From assembly GCA_964491265.1 (NCBI GenBank), contig CAZBFP010000016.1:1-64000 (forward strand): a DNA stretch of 64,000 nucleotides, given 5' to 3'. Shown here piece by piece: positions 49,410-58,600 of the stretch. Under the pieces are notes generated by a model, which saw only the letters and a list, made by a program, of their open reading frames with translations, ran no database searches and had not been told where the DNA came from. A program made the translations under genes and the position numbers. Every line of letters begins with the position of its first letter. Position 1 is the stretch's first letter. The DNA is from JBBAGC01 sp964491265 (GTDB taxonomy: Bacteria; Spirochaetota; UBA4802; UBA5550).

Positions 49410-52339
49410 CAGATCCCCCCCAGCTGCCCTGTGAAATCATAGCTTAAGCGTGACTGGAAATTTTTTGTCTGAGCAAATATTTCCTTGAGCAGTTTCTGCT
49501 CAATATAACTGAGATTTTTCGGGCGTACATAATTATCAGGATCCTTATCTTTATGAGAGAGGGCTCTTGCCTGGATACGGAGTCTTATCTGCATCAGATA
49601 TGTGTATGCCTGTTCCATCTCAAGGTGATTCTGCTTTGTGAGTATATTCTTATTTTTCAGTTCCTGCAGCCTTGCAAGAGTATTTGTGGCATGGATTTTA
49701 TTGTTAAGGGCATAGATGCGGGCAAAGTCGACAATGGGAATCATTGTGCTTTTAATATCAAATGACCCTCTATGCTCTCCATCCGATTCAACAACAAAAT
49801 TCCCGAAGAGGCCTATTGGTGGTGCCATGGGTAGAATGTTTCTTGCAAGCATCTGGAAAAATCTGGGGTTTTTATCCACGAGTGTATCCAGATGTTCCCG
49901 CAGTGTGAGTGAAAATGATTCTTCACCATAACCGTTGCGGAAATCGAAAAATATTTTTGTTCTCAGCAGGTCTTCCGCTGTTGCGTTATGTACCCATTTG
50001 CTGAAATACTGCTTCCAGATCGATATGGGCTGACAGTATTCAGGATTCATTGCCATATTGTTTCCATCGCAGAAGGTGTACCCCGCATCATTAAGCCATG
50101 TGCATACCTTTGTTCCCAGGTTCAGGAAATATTTGTATGCGTCATCCTCCTGCCCGGGTTCAACATCATCAAAAATAAGTGCATTATCCTGGTCTGTGCG
50201 GAGAGTCTGCTCCTCCCTCCCTTCACTGCCGAATACAATAAATGAAAATTTTACAGGGGGCGGCCCAATTTCTTTTATAGCGAATTCGATGAAGCGGGTG
50301 AGTATTGTATCACTTATAAGTGTGGTAAGATGATTTATATTCTGCGGATTGGCTCCGCTTTCAATCATGCTTTTGATAATATATGGCTGAGTTTTATTGA
50401 ACTCAATTATATCATCAGGCTTTAAGGATGTGTTGATTTTTTTCAGGAGAACCGCAGGGGAGTAGTTCTGAATTGCCACTAAATCCTGAATACCCAGCAT
50501 GCCGGTAATATTTCCGGCTGAATCGGTGATAAAAAGATGGGAAATGCCCTTTTTGATCATAAGGAGCCATGCTTCGAAAATATAGGCCTCAGCAGGTATT
50601 GAGATTACAGGAGATGACATTATTTCTGAAACCTTAAAAGAGCTATTTCCCTTATTGGTTGTGAGCGCTTTTCTCAGATCATGATCAGTAATAACACCGG
50701 AATCTATGTCCGATGAATCCTGTACAAGGAGCAGGCCTGAATTTTTCTCTTCCATCAATTGAATGGCATCAGCAATAGTGGCTGAGTCACTGCATCTTAC
50801 AGGATCAGCTCCAGGTATGCTGGAAATCTGCTGATTGAAGAACATCAGTGATGTCTGCATTTCAGAAAGAAGTAATTCGTTTTTTTCATTCCGGTTTAGC
50901 AGTTCCGACATATCTTCAATTAAACCATCGAAATAGCTGCGCTTCCCATCCTGTCCCTTGATCCGTATCCCCCATAGTGAGGCATTAAATATTGTTCCAT
51001 CTTTTTTTCTGAATTTAACAAATTCAAGGCGGAGCCCCTGTTTAAAGGCTTTAGGAGCAAGTTCTTTATAATCATCAGCGTCAGCATAAAGGCTTGTAAC
51101 CGGAATACTCATAAGTTCTTCTCTGGACTCATAACCCATAAGATTAACAAGCGCGGGGTTGACCTCAAGAAACCGGGGATTTCTTCCTACTGTCATTCGA
51201 AAAAATCCCACATTCAGGTTGTTTGCCATTGTTCTGAATTTCTCCTCACTTTCGCCAAGCTCGCTGAATTCCTGTTTCCTGTTGGTAATGTCTGTTACAA
51301 CTGCCATGAATCCAGGTTTTCCGCCGAGAGATATCTGGGTGGCTGACAGTACAACATCGCGCAGTGAACCCGATTTTGTTTTTATTACAGTCTCGAAACG
51401 TTCAGGTACGCCTTCACCTGACATAAGGGATTTAATATATTCAGTATTTGAATTATCCTCTGAATCTTCGAAAATATCTTTTATCTCCATTTTGCGGAGA
51501 TCATCCATATCGTATTCAATCAGATCAACAACTGGCTGGTTGGCATACATAAAAGTTCCTTCAAGGGCCATGAGCATCCCTTCCCCTGCTGATTCAACAA
51601 GGGTACGGTATTTTTCTTCCGATTCCCTGAGAGCGTCCTCAGCAGCCTGCTGCTGTTTCATTGCTCTGAAGCTCTGCGCGGCGATGAAAGCAAGGAGCAT
51701 GGAGATAATAAGAAGTATAAAAAGAGATATCTGCAGCAGGTTGTTTACAAGAGAATCGATTTCCTGCTCTATATCATCAATATATATTCCCGTGCCTATA
51801 ATCCATCCCCAGGGCTTGAATCCCTTAATGTATGAGATTTTCGGAACAACAATCTCCTTTTCATCCTGCCACTGCCACATGTATTCCACGTAGCCGTCTC
51901 CATACCGGTTAACAATACTTACCATTTCTACAAAAATCTTTTTCCCTTCAGGATCTGTATAGGTGGTCAGGTCTGTTCCGTTCAGGTCTGTTCTGTAGGG
52001 GTGAACAACCATTTTAGGGAACATGTCGTTTATCCAGAAATAGTCCTTCATTTCACGGCCGTAGTGAAGATTGGTTATCTGTTCTATAGCTCTTTTCTGA
52101 GCTTCTTCACGTGAAAGGATCCCCTTCATTTCATCATTGTGGAAAGAAGCAAGAATTGTCCAGGCGGAGGAGGTTAGCTCACGTATCATCTCCCGCTTCC
52201 GGTCCATACTGTTTTTTTCAATGGCAGGAATGATTATTGAAAAAAAAGCAGTGAGAAAAAGCGCCATTGTAATTACTGTAGGGAAAATAAAACGCGCAAG
52301 AAATGATAGCACATTAAAGGATTTAACCTTAATTGTCAT
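49409..52339 (-). CDS. Cache-PAS-PAS-CBS-DUF294 regulator of carboxylate uptake
   Basis: A 976-residue membrane protein. TM1 is followed by an sCache_2 sensor (about 35-200) and TM2 (about 205-228). PAS domains lie at about 240-360 and 375-495, a CBS pair at about 525-650 (SDIDSGVITDHDLR, HLFITDSAGNITGMLGI), and a DUF294 nucleotidyltransferase-like domain with GSEGREEQTLRTDQDNALI. DUF294_C follows to the end. DUF294/CBS proteins often accompany acetate-type symporters, as here, but the cache and PAS input makes it a transmembrane receptor. The cache domain closely matches that of the kinase at 40.5 kb. The product of its transferase domain, if active, is unknown. Confidence 0.93.
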   Translation of the reverse strand: MTIKVKSFNVLSFLARFIFPTVITMALFLTAFFSIIIPAIEKNSMDRKREMIRELTSSAWTILASFHNDEMKGILSREEAQKRAIEQITNLHYGREMKDYFWINDMFPKMVVHPYRTDLNGTDLTTYTDPEGKKIFVEMVSIVNRYGDGYVEYMWQWQDEKEIVVPKISYIKGFKPWGWIIGTGIYIDDIEQEIDSLVNNLLQISLFILLIISMLLAFIAAQSFRAMKQQQAAEDALRESEEKYRTLVESAGEGMLMALEGTFMYANQPVVDLIEYDMDDLRKMEIKDIFEDSEDNSNTEYIKSLMSGEGVPERFETVIKTKSGSLRDVVLSATQISLGGKPGFMAVVTDITNRKQEFSELGESEEKFRTMANNLNVGFFRMTVGRNPRFLEVNPALVNLMGYESREELMSIPVTSLYADADDYKELAPKAFKQGLRLEFVKFRKKDGTIFNASLWGIRIKGQDGKRSYFDGLIEDMSELLNRNEKNELLLSEMQTSLMFFNQQISSIPGADPVRCSDSATIADAIQLMEEKNSGLLLVQDSSDIDSGVITDHDLRKALTTNKGNSSFKVSEIMSSPVISIPAEAYIFEAWLLMIKKGISHLFITDSAGNITGMLGIQDLVAIQNYSPAVLLKKINTSLKPDDIIEFNKTQPYIIKSMIESGANPQNINHLTTLISDTILTRFIEFAIKEIGPPPVKFSFIVFGSEGREEQTLRTDQDNALIFDDVEPGQEDDAYKYFLNLGTKVCTWLNDAGYTFCDGNNMAMNPEYCQPISIWKQYFSKWVHNATAEDLLRTKIFFDFRNGYGEESFSLTLREHLDTLVDKNPRFFQMLARNILPMAPPIGLFGNFVVESDGEHRGSFDIKSTMIPIVDFARIYALNNKIHATNTLARLQELKNKNILTKQNHLEMEQAYTYLMQIRLRIQARALSHKDKDPDNYVRPKNLSYIEQKLLKEIFAQTKNFQSRLSYDFTGQLGGI

Positions 52340-52819
52340 CGTATTGCCGCCTCTAGAGATAATAATAAAACAGAATAATCATCTAAAACATATATTATTT
52401 TTACATAGTGAACAGGATAACAAAAAGGTGAAGAGAGTTTACAAAAAATGATTATCTTTAAAATACTGCAGATTATCATTTTGTCAACCAGATAAAGAGG
52501 GGGGAAATCCTCTTTAAAAAGTTTTAATTTTTGAAATTTAGGTTGACTCTTAGTAAAGCAGAAGTATTTTTGATGCGTTATTTGCTGGTTAAGTTTCTAA
52601 ACTGAAGAAGTGTATAGAGAAGCTAAAGTTGCTCGTGGTGGAGTATTCTGAGGTTTATTTCTATACAGCTAATCTGATTTTCCGGAAAGGGTATAAATAT
52701 TCTTACGGAGAACGGTCAGTTATGCGGATTTAATCTGCAGAAAACCGTAAGAGGTATATACAGCCTTTTGCGATAGTTGTTTATAAAAAAAAATAAATTA
52801 AAAGAAAGGGGTTTTTTTT
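52340..52819. other. Divergent intergenic region, no gene seen
   Basis: Between the divergent DUF294 gene and the second OFA carrier. Inverted words AATGATTATC and GATTATCATT (52447-52480) and a hairpin AAAGAGG/CCTCTTT (52494-52515) are present. Promoters for both genes should be here but are not clear by eye. Confidence 0.5.
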
Positions 52820-54085
52820 ATGGAAGGAAAAAACAGGTGGTTAATTGCCATCATGGGAACTCTTCTGATGGTAGTTCTGGGCTCTATTTATTCCTGGAGC
52901 TTTTTTCAGAAGCCTATTGTTGAGCAGTTTAAATGGTCTAACTCCCAGGTAGCTTGGGTATTCAGTACAAGTATTACTTTTCTTGGCCTTGCAGCAGCAT
53001 GGGGCGGGATTAATCTTCCCAAATATGGTCCCAGGAAACTGGCTATACTCGGTTCAATTATGTGGGGTCTGTCTTTCGTTATAGGCGGATACGCTTTATC
53101 AATTCATAATCTGCCGCTTCTTATAATCGGTATTGGTGTAATAGGCGGTATTGGTCTTGGTCTTGGATATGTAACTCCAGTTGTAACTGCAGCAAAATGG
53201 TTCCCTGATAAAAAGGGTTTTGTAACAGGTATGGTTGTTATGGGATTCGGTTTTGGCGCACTTGCAATGTCAAAAATTCTCGCACCTGCAGTTCTCAGTA
53301 TTACAGATAACAGCCTTGTGGTATCTTTTTACTACATAGGTGTTATTATGCTTGTACTCGGGTTCTGTTCAGCGATTTTTATTGTACCTCCTCCTGCTGA
53401 CTATGTTCCTGCCGGTTACACACCACCGGCTGCACCGGTTTCAACAGGTAAAACAATTCCAATTACCGCAAAATCAGCTGTAATGTCAGGGAAATTTATT
53501 TTAATGTGGCTGGTGTTTTTTATCAATATTATTGCAGGTATTATGCTTATAGGTTTTCAGTCACCAATGATGCAGGATATTTATGCTAAATATGATCCAG
53601 GTAAAGATGTTGCTGCTCTTGCTGCAATCGGAGCTACCCTTATAGCGATCACTTCTATTTTCAACGGAGTAGGACGTTTTTTCTGGGGGAGTCTTTCTGA
53701 TAAAATAGGAAGGGTTCAGGCATTCAGACTGATTCTCTTAACTCAGATAATAGTATTTGGCCTTCTTATGTTTATCAGCAATCCTTACATATTCGGAGCT
53801 CTATTCTGTATAGTGTTACTCTGCTACGGCGGCGGTTTTGGAACTATGCCTGCGTTTGTTGGTGATGTTTTCGGGCCTGTTCTTATGCCTGTAGTTTATG
53901 GAATAATACTTACTGCATGGTCAGCTGGTGGTATAGTTGGACCACAGATTGCAGCTATAATGAAAGACACATTCCCTGAATCAGCATCTCTATATTCTTT
54001 TATTGCTGCTGGCGGACTTCTTATTATAGGTCTCATTATAACATTCTTCCTGAATAATGAGCCGTTAGCGGAAAAAGAAGCATAA
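52820..54085 (+). CDS. OFA-family MFS carrier (second copy)
   Basis: A 421-residue, 12-TM carrier of the OFA family (LGSIYSWSFFQKPIVEQF, GLGLGYVTPVVTAAKWFPDKKGFV, WSAGGIVGPQIAAIMKD). It is clearly diverged from the OFA gene at 44.7-46.1 kb, so the two likely serve different substrates. AAAGGGG precedes ATG. A strong terminator lies at 54119. It probably carries a monocarboxylate; formate is one option given the formate dehydrogenase in the window, but this is inference. Confidence 0.9.
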   Translation: MEGKNRWLIAIMGTLLMVVLGSIYSWSFFQKPIVEQFKWSNSQVAWVFSTSITFLGLAAAWGGINLPKYGPRKLAILGSIMWGLSFVIGGYALSIHNLPLLIIGIGVIGGIGLGLGYVTPVVTAAKWFPDKKGFVTGMVVMGFGFGALAMSKILAPAVLSITDNSLVVSFYYIGVIMLVLGFCSAIFIVPPPADYVPAGYTPPAAPVSTGKTIPITAKSAVMSGKFILMWLVFFINIIAGIMLIGFQSPMMQDIYAKYDPGKDVAALAAIGATLIAITSIFNGVGRFFWGSLSDKIGRVQAFRLILLTQIIVFGLLMFISNPYIFGALFCIVLLCYGGGFGTMPAFVGDVFGPVLMPVVYGIILTAWSAGGIVGPQIAAIMKDTFPESASLYSFIAAGGLLIIGLIITFFLNNEPLAEKEA

Positions 54086-54118
54086 TTTTTTCTTGCTTAT
54101 TTATTTGGAAGCTTTATA

Positions 54119-54161
54119 AAAAAGCAAATATCATTATTTTAATGGTATTTGCTTTTTTTTT
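54119..54161 (+). terminator. Rho-independent terminator after the OFA carrier
   Basis: AAGCAAATATCATT pairs with AATGGTATTTGCTT (one wobble) around an ATTTT loop, followed by a run of T. Confidence 0.88.
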
Positions 54162-54222
54162 GCTGGAAATTGATTGCTCCATATTATATTAGTTAAAAAA
54201 ATAAAAGATTGAGGTAATAATT

Positions 54223-54690
54223 ATGAGTGATAAAAAACTTGAATATCTGCTTGATATTGCTATAAGAAACGAAGAGGAGGCTTATGATTTTTATATCTCT
54301 CTTCATGACCGGGTTGCTGATAAAGAAGCAAAAGATACCCTTGCATTTCTTGCTGAAGAGGAGAAGAAGCATAAGGAAATTCTTGTTAAATACAAAGATG
54401 GCGGATTCGGGCCGGATACATTAAAGCTTGATGCAGTTATTGATTATAAAATAGCTGAACATGCTGAAAAGCCTGCACTTGAAAAGGATATTGCCACAAA
54501 AGATGTCTATCTTGTTGCAGCTGATAAAGAACTTAATTCCCACAATTTTTATAAGTCTCTTGCTGAAATTGAGCCTGCGGGAGAAGTGAAAGATCTGCTT
54601 CTGAAAATGGCAAATGAGGAACTTAAACATAAAGAGAAAGTTGAATATCTTTACAGTAATACAGCCTTCACTCAGACTGAAGGGGGCTGA
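54223..54690 (+). CDS. Rubrerythrin-like ferritin-family protein without rubredoxin domain
   Basis: A 155-residue four-helix protein with two carboxylate/His sets (RNEEEAYDFY with EEEKKHKEIL; DKELNSHNFYKSLAE with ANEELKHKE). These can form a di-iron site as in rubrerythrins. The C-terminal rubredoxin domain is absent. It may reduce peroxide or handle iron in an anaerobe. GAGGTAAT precedes ATG. It has its own terminator. Confidence 0.85.
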   Translation: MSDKKLEYLLDIAIRNEEEAYDFYISLHDRVADKEAKDTLAFLAEEEKKHKEILVKYKDGGFGPDTLKLDAVIDYKIAEHAEKPALEKDIATKDVYLVAADKELNSHNFYKSLAEIEPAGEVKDLLLKMANEELKHKEKVEYLYSNTAFTQTEGG

Positions 54691-54715
54691 TTCAGCTTTA
54701 TATAGTGAAACTTTC

Positions 54716-54747
54716 AAAAGACACAGGTTCATCTCTGTGTCTTTTTA
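54716..54747 (+). terminator. Rho-independent terminator after the rubrerythrin-like gene
   Basis: AAAGACACAG pairs with CTGTGTCTTT around GTTCATCT, followed by T residues. It lies upstream of the next ATG at 54780, so the hydrolase gene needs its own promoter or read-through. Confidence 0.85.
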
Positions 54748-54779
54748 TACAACATGGAAAATCCTGGGAATATTTTAAA

Positions 54780-55574
54780 ATGAAAAAGTTTTCAATATTT
54801 ATGCTTATTTCTTTGATATTCATTATATCGTGTCAGGGTAGTTTTATCTATCATCCGGAAAAGTCACTTCACAGAAATCCGGATCATATAAATCTACCAT
54901 ACGAATCTGTAGATTTTTATGCTGCAGACAGCATATCTCTTCATGGCTGGTATGTTCCGTCTGTAAGGGAGAGGGGGGTTGTGCTTTTCTGCCACGGCAA
55001 TGGGGGGAATATCTCCCACAGGCTTGATACAATAAGGATTCTTAACAATCTGGGATTTACTGTATTTATTTTTGATTACAGGGGTTACGGAAAAAGCAAT
55101 GGTACTCCCACAGAAGAGGGTACATATCTTGATGCCATGGCTGCATGGAACTATCTGAGAGAAATTAAGGGTATTCCGGCTGAAAAAATTATAGTTCATG
55201 GCAGATCCCTTGGAGGGGCAATAGCTGTATGGCTTGCAGCAAATTCAGAACCGGCCGCACTTATTGTAGAATCATCATTCACCTCAGCGGTTGATGTGGC
55301 AAAGTCAATGACTCCATTTCAGCTTTTTTCATGGGTTGTAACTTACCGGTATTCAGCTGTTGATTATATTAAAGATGTAAAATGTCCAATTCTTGTTATA
55401 CACAGCCAGGATGACAGGTTAATACCTTTTGAACTTGGAAGAAATCTTTACCTGGCTGCACCCGGTTTTTCTGAATTTATGGAAATTCAGGGTGGCCACA
55501 ACAGCGGATTTTTGGTTTCTAAAGAGATTTACACCTCCGGACTGGATAAGTTTTTTAAAAGCGCAGGATTTTAA
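54780..55574 (+). CDS. Alpha/beta hydrolase lipoprotein
   Basis: About 264 residues. A lipoprotein signal ends in FIISC (Cys 18), then an alpha/beta hydrolase fold of the BEM46/FrsA-like kind. It shows the oxyanion region FCHGNGGN, nucleophile Ser in HGRSLGGA, Asp in HSQDDRLIP and His in GGHNSGF. ATG 54780 is chosen because it starts the signal peptide; upstream codons lie in the terminator. It should be anchored at the membrane, facing the periplasm. Substrate is unknown. Confidence 0.88.
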   Translation: MKKFSIFMLISLIFIISCQGSFIYHPEKSLHRNPDHINLPYESVDFYAADSISLHGWYVPSVRERGVVLFCHGNGGNISHRLDTIRILNNLGFTVFIFDYRGYGKSNGTPTEEGTYLDAMAAWNYLREIKGIPAEKIIVHGRSLGGAIAVWLAANSEPAALIVESSFTSAVDVAKSMTPFQLFSWVVTYRYSAVDYIKDVKCPILVIHSQDDRLIPFELGRNLYLAAPGFSEFMEIQGGHNSGFLVSKEIYTSGLDKFFKSAGF

Positions 55575-55679
55575 AAATTTTTTTTAAAATCAAAAAATCT
55601 TCTAATGCATTTTCCTGAATCACCGATATTATAATTGATTGATAATAAATTACACTCCTATATGTAATTTTACCAGGTT

Positions 55680-55717
55680 GAAGGCTTTTGCAGATCGCGC
55701 TATCTGCAAAAGCCTTC
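55680..55717 (+). terminator. Perfect 16-bp hairpin, probable terminator
   Basis: GAAGGCTTTTGCAGAT pairs fully with ATCTGCAAAAGCCTTC around CGCGCT, followed by TTTATTT. It lies 105 bases after the hydrolase gene. The long perfect stem could also be a remnant repeat. The rest of 55575-55873 is AT-rich without a gene. Confidence 0.7.
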
Positions 55718-55873
55718 TTTATTTGGGGGGATGGTAAAAAAATCTTTATTATTCAAATAATAAAATATTTTCCATAACAAATATTGATTGAATTATACTT
55801 AATCCTCTGATCACTTAATAAACATTTTCCGGAGAAGATGTTTATATCCTAAGTGCGGTAATCGGTAATAAAG

Positions 55874-56482
55874 ATGATATTTGTAATTAATGAACAGAAC
55901 CCACAGGCAAGACTTATTCAAAAGACAAAGGAGCTCCTTGAGCAGGGGGGGGTTATTGTATTCCCCACTGATACAGTTTATGCATACGGATGCGATATAA
56001 AGGATAAACGGGCTATAGAGAGAATATACCGGTTAAAGAAGATGGACCGGAAAAAGCCTCTCAGTTTTATTTTCAGCGATATATCATCAGTCAATGATTA
56101 TGTACGGAATATCTCCACAGATGCTTTTAAGATAATGAAAAAGGCCCTACCCGGTCCTTACACCTTTATTTTCCATGCATCAAAACTGGTGCCGAAGATT
56201 GTACTGACTAATCAGAAAACAATCGGTGTAAGAATCCCTGAAAATAATATAGCCCTTGACCTTGTAAGAGCCCTTGGCCGCCCCATACTTGCTACAAGCG
56301 TTTATACTTCAGCAGGTGAATATATTGTCGATCCTCAGGATCTTGAAAAGATGAGCAGAAATGAAGTGGATCTTGTTATTGATGCAGGCCCGAAAATCTC
56401 AACTCCCTCAACTGTGGTTGATTTTACAGGCGATACTTATGATGTGATACGTGAAGGGAAGGGGGAATTGTTCTTTACATGA
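55874..56482 (+). CDS. YrdC/Sua5/YciO-family protein
   Basis: A 202-residue single YrdC-like domain (VIVFPTDTVYAYGCDI; LKKMDRKKPLSFIF; PGPYTFIFHASKLVPK; IGVRIPENN). Family members make threonylcarbamoyl-AMP for tRNA t6A or are paralogues such as YciO. The sequence leans to the YciO group (KPLSFI rather than KP-hydrophobic-NPL), so the tRNA role is less sure. No C-terminal Sua5 domain is present. Confidence 0.85.
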   Translation: MIFVINEQNPQARLIQKTKELLEQGGVIVFPTDTVYAYGCDIKDKRAIERIYRLKKMDRKKPLSFIFSDISSVNDYVRNISTDAFKIMKKALPGPYTFIFHASKLVPKIVLTNQKTIGVRIPENNIALDLVRALGRPILATSVYTSAGEYIVDPQDLEKMSRNEVDLVIDAGPKISTPSTVVDFTGDTYDVIREGKGELFFT

Positions 56483-56565
56483 GAGGGGTTCCCGCATTAA
56501 TGTAATATTTCATTTATTTAATATTTGCTTAATCAATCGATTTTCATATGAAACAGAGGTGAAAA

Positions 56566-56892
56566 ATGTCTGAAGGAATAAGAAGTTTCCTGCTTGTTGT
56601 AAAGGCAATAGTTGTTTATATAGGGATTGGAGCATTTGTGGCATTCATATTCTACAGTCTCAAGAGGCGTGATCTTTTTGGCGGGTATATCGGGGGACTG
56701 GTTGTTGGTGTAATAGGAGCCCTTATCGGCGGTCTGCTGCTGGATAAGCTCTTCTATGATATCGCAGTTACAGTTCTCGATTTTCTTTCAAGAGGTGCCG
56801 GAGTAAATATAATTGCAGGTTTTATAGGGGCATATATTGCCCTTTATATTATGAACAGGCTTAACCACGACAGGACAAGAAAAAAATACTAA
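56566..56892 (+). CDS. Small membrane protein with glycine-rich helices
   Basis: A 108-residue protein with three TM segments (AIVVYIGIGAFVAFIFYSL, GGLVVGVIGALIGGLLLDKLF, NIIAGFIGAYIALYIM). The glycine zipper pattern resembles GlsB/YeaQ-type proteins. AGAGGT precedes ATG. It is 16 bases before the outer-membrane-like gene, likely in one operon. Function is unknown. Confidence 0.75.
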   Translation: MSEGIRSFLLVVKAIVVYIGIGAFVAFIFYSLKRRDLFGGYIGGLVVGVIGALIGGLLLDKLFYDIAVTVLDFLSRGAGVNIIAGFIGAYIALYIMNRLNHDRTRKKY

Positions 56893-56908
56893 TCTCAAAC
56901 AGAGTTAA

Positions 56909-57529
56909 ATGAAGAAAACCGCCCTTTTACTGATACTGACTATTCTGCTGCTCCATTCCGATTTATCTGCAAGTAAACGCAGAATGGTCGGAGGCGGGCC
57001 CATACTATCCTGGGCTTCATCATATGTAACTCTTGAGGGCGGATCTGTTACTGTCCAGGACAGTGCAACCTGGACCTATGCAACTGCAATGGGGATTTTT
57101 TTTGATTATATGGTAAACCCCTACATCTCCTACAGGACTGACTGGTATGTTTATCCTTCTATTATTAATTCCGGACTTGGTAAAGGGGAGAGGGAGTATG
57201 GAGTAATAGAGCTTCACGCTGTGGGCTTCTCACTTTTGCGTCATTTTAATTTCAGGTATATCAATCCATGGTTCGGGGCAGGTCCATATCTGCAGTTATC
57301 CACAATAAACGATATAAATTCATATATTGTTCACCTCATGCTTTCAACAGGTTTCGACTATGAGATATACCCGGATACGTTTTTATGCCCGGAGTTTAAG
57401 TTTGGAATGGGTACTAGGATTTTCAGCTCTGACGAGGACAAGGTGGTAATTGATGTTCCTGGAGCCAGTGATTTTTCTACAAGCGGTATTATTATATTTG
57501 CAAAGATCGGCATTGCCAAAGCTTTCTAG
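56909..57529 (+). CDS. Outer-membrane beta-barrel-like protein
   Basis: A 206-residue protein with a signal peptide (KKTALLLILTILLLHSDLSA) and alternating, aromatic-rich strands (YISYRTDWYVYPSI; HFNFRYINPWFGAGPYLQLS; KFGMGTRIF), ending in Phe (IGIAKAF), as outer-membrane barrels often do. The predicted size fits an eight-stranded barrel. I do not recognise a named family. Confidence 0.7.
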   Translation: MKKTALLLILTILLLHSDLSASKRRMVGGGPILSWASSYVTLEGGSVTVQDSATWTYATAMGIFFDYMVNPYISYRTDWYVYPSIINSGLGKGEREYGVIELHAVGFSLLRHFNFRYINPWFGAGPYLQLSTINDINSYIVHLMLSTGFDYEIYPDTFLCPEFKFGMGTRIFSSDEDKVVIDVPGASDFSTSGIIIFAKIGIAKAF

Positions 57530-57616
57530 ATCGGCTGTTTACGGCTAATCTGTTTTTAAACTATTGTCGTCAGTTTTCCTTATGCTCATTATGAAAACAG
57601 TTTACGGAGTAGAGTG

Positions 57617-58213
57617 ATGTTTTTTAAAAAATCTGTTTTTTTTCTGATCCCCTTGTTATTTTTTCTTTCATGTGTAAGCACTTCGGTTTCTTTTAATAAG
57701 GAATTAATTGATAAAGATAATATTACTATTGCGGTACTTCCATTTAAGGATTTTAACAGTAAAGAGGGGAATAACTCAGGTAATCTTGCAAGGAATGTAT
57801 TTGAAACACTGCTGGTTAACAGGGGCTTTAAGGTTATAAGTATGGAAACCCTGGCCTCGACTCTGGATTTATCCCAGGCCCGGGGGAGTGAATTTACAAA
57901 AGAGTGGATAGTCAATGCCGGAGAGGCATCAGGAGCTGACTATTTTATTTTCGGATCAGTCTATGATTACAGGGTCTTTGAATATGCTACATCTTTTCTC
58001 TATATTTTTTCATGGCTGGAAACAACCTACTCAATGGGTATTACAGCAAGAATGGTTTCAGCAAAGACAGGTGAGGCTGTATGGACAGGATCTTTAACTA
58101 AAAAGTCTTACACCTATTCAGACGCGGCTGAAGAGGTGGTAAATGACTTTATTAAATCAATGAAGCTTAAACCTAAGCCTAAGCCTCCTGTTAAGGAAGA
58201 GCAGCAGGTGTAA
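57617..58213 (+). CDS. CsgG/LpoB-like lipoprotein
   Basis: About 198 residues. A lipoprotein signal ends LLFFLSC, then a nucleotide-binding-like alpha/beta domain typical of the CsgG/LpoB/TolB-N group (ITIAVLPFKDFN, LLVNRGFKVI, ADYFIFGSVYDY, ITARMVSAKTGEAVW). The C-terminus is Lys/Pro-rich (KPKPKPPVK). ATG 57617 has CGGAG at a good distance; the GTG just before it can be ignored. It is probably in the outer membrane with a role in envelope assembly or secretion; its specific function is unknown. Confidence 0.82.
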   Translation: MFFKKSVFFLIPLLFFLSCVSTSVSFNKELIDKDNITIAVLPFKDFNSKEGNNSGNLARNVFETLLVNRGFKVISMETLASTLDLSQARGSEFTKEWIVNAGEASGADYFIFGSVYDYRVFEYATSFLYIFSWLETTYSMGITARMVSAKTGEAVWTGSLTKKSYTYSDAAEEVVNDFIKSMKLKPKPKPPVKEEQQV

Positions 58214-58233
58214 ACTTCATTGATTCAGGTTTG

Positions 58234-58458
58234 TTAAGCAGCAAACATATCTACTGACTTTACTGCAGAAATAGGTATACTCTGCTTTTTGTTGCTGTTG
58301 TCCATAGCTATTATCATGTCATTGATTATTTCTCTGTTTTTGTAAAGTTCAACTTCTGTGCCGTCATTTAGAATAACAACAATATCGAGGCCTTTAATTT
58401 CAAGATACTTTTCCAGAAGATCCCTGAAGGTTTTAGCTTTGTTCTTTGATTCTTTCAT
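58234..58458 (-). CDS. Small conserved-looking protein, unknown
   Basis: A 74-residue, charged, soluble protein beginning MKESKNKAKTFRDLLEKYLE and ending ISAVKSVDMFAA. The middle (DIVVILNDGTEVELYKN) looks like a beta-rich fold similar to small Sm-like or RNA-binding barrels, but I cannot assign a family. It is convergent with the CsgG-like gene, 20 bases away. Confidence 0.55.
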   Translation of the reverse strand: MKESKNKAKTFRDLLEKYLEIKGLDIVVILNDGTEVELYKNREIINDMIIAMDNSNKKQSIPISAVKSVDMFAA

Positions 58459-58600
58459 TTTGGAATATCCCCCGAAGATAACTTATGTCTCATTGTTTTT
58501 ATCGACACAAAGAGAAATTCCATGACAACTTTTTTATATAGTATATTTTTATATCAATATTTACCCCCTGTCTTTTTTATAGACAGGATTATCTTATTCC

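Noticed and set aside
51159..51893. 244-residue plus-strand ORF inside the DUF294 gene
   Set aside because: Ser/Arg-rich antisense shadow of PAS and cache domains.
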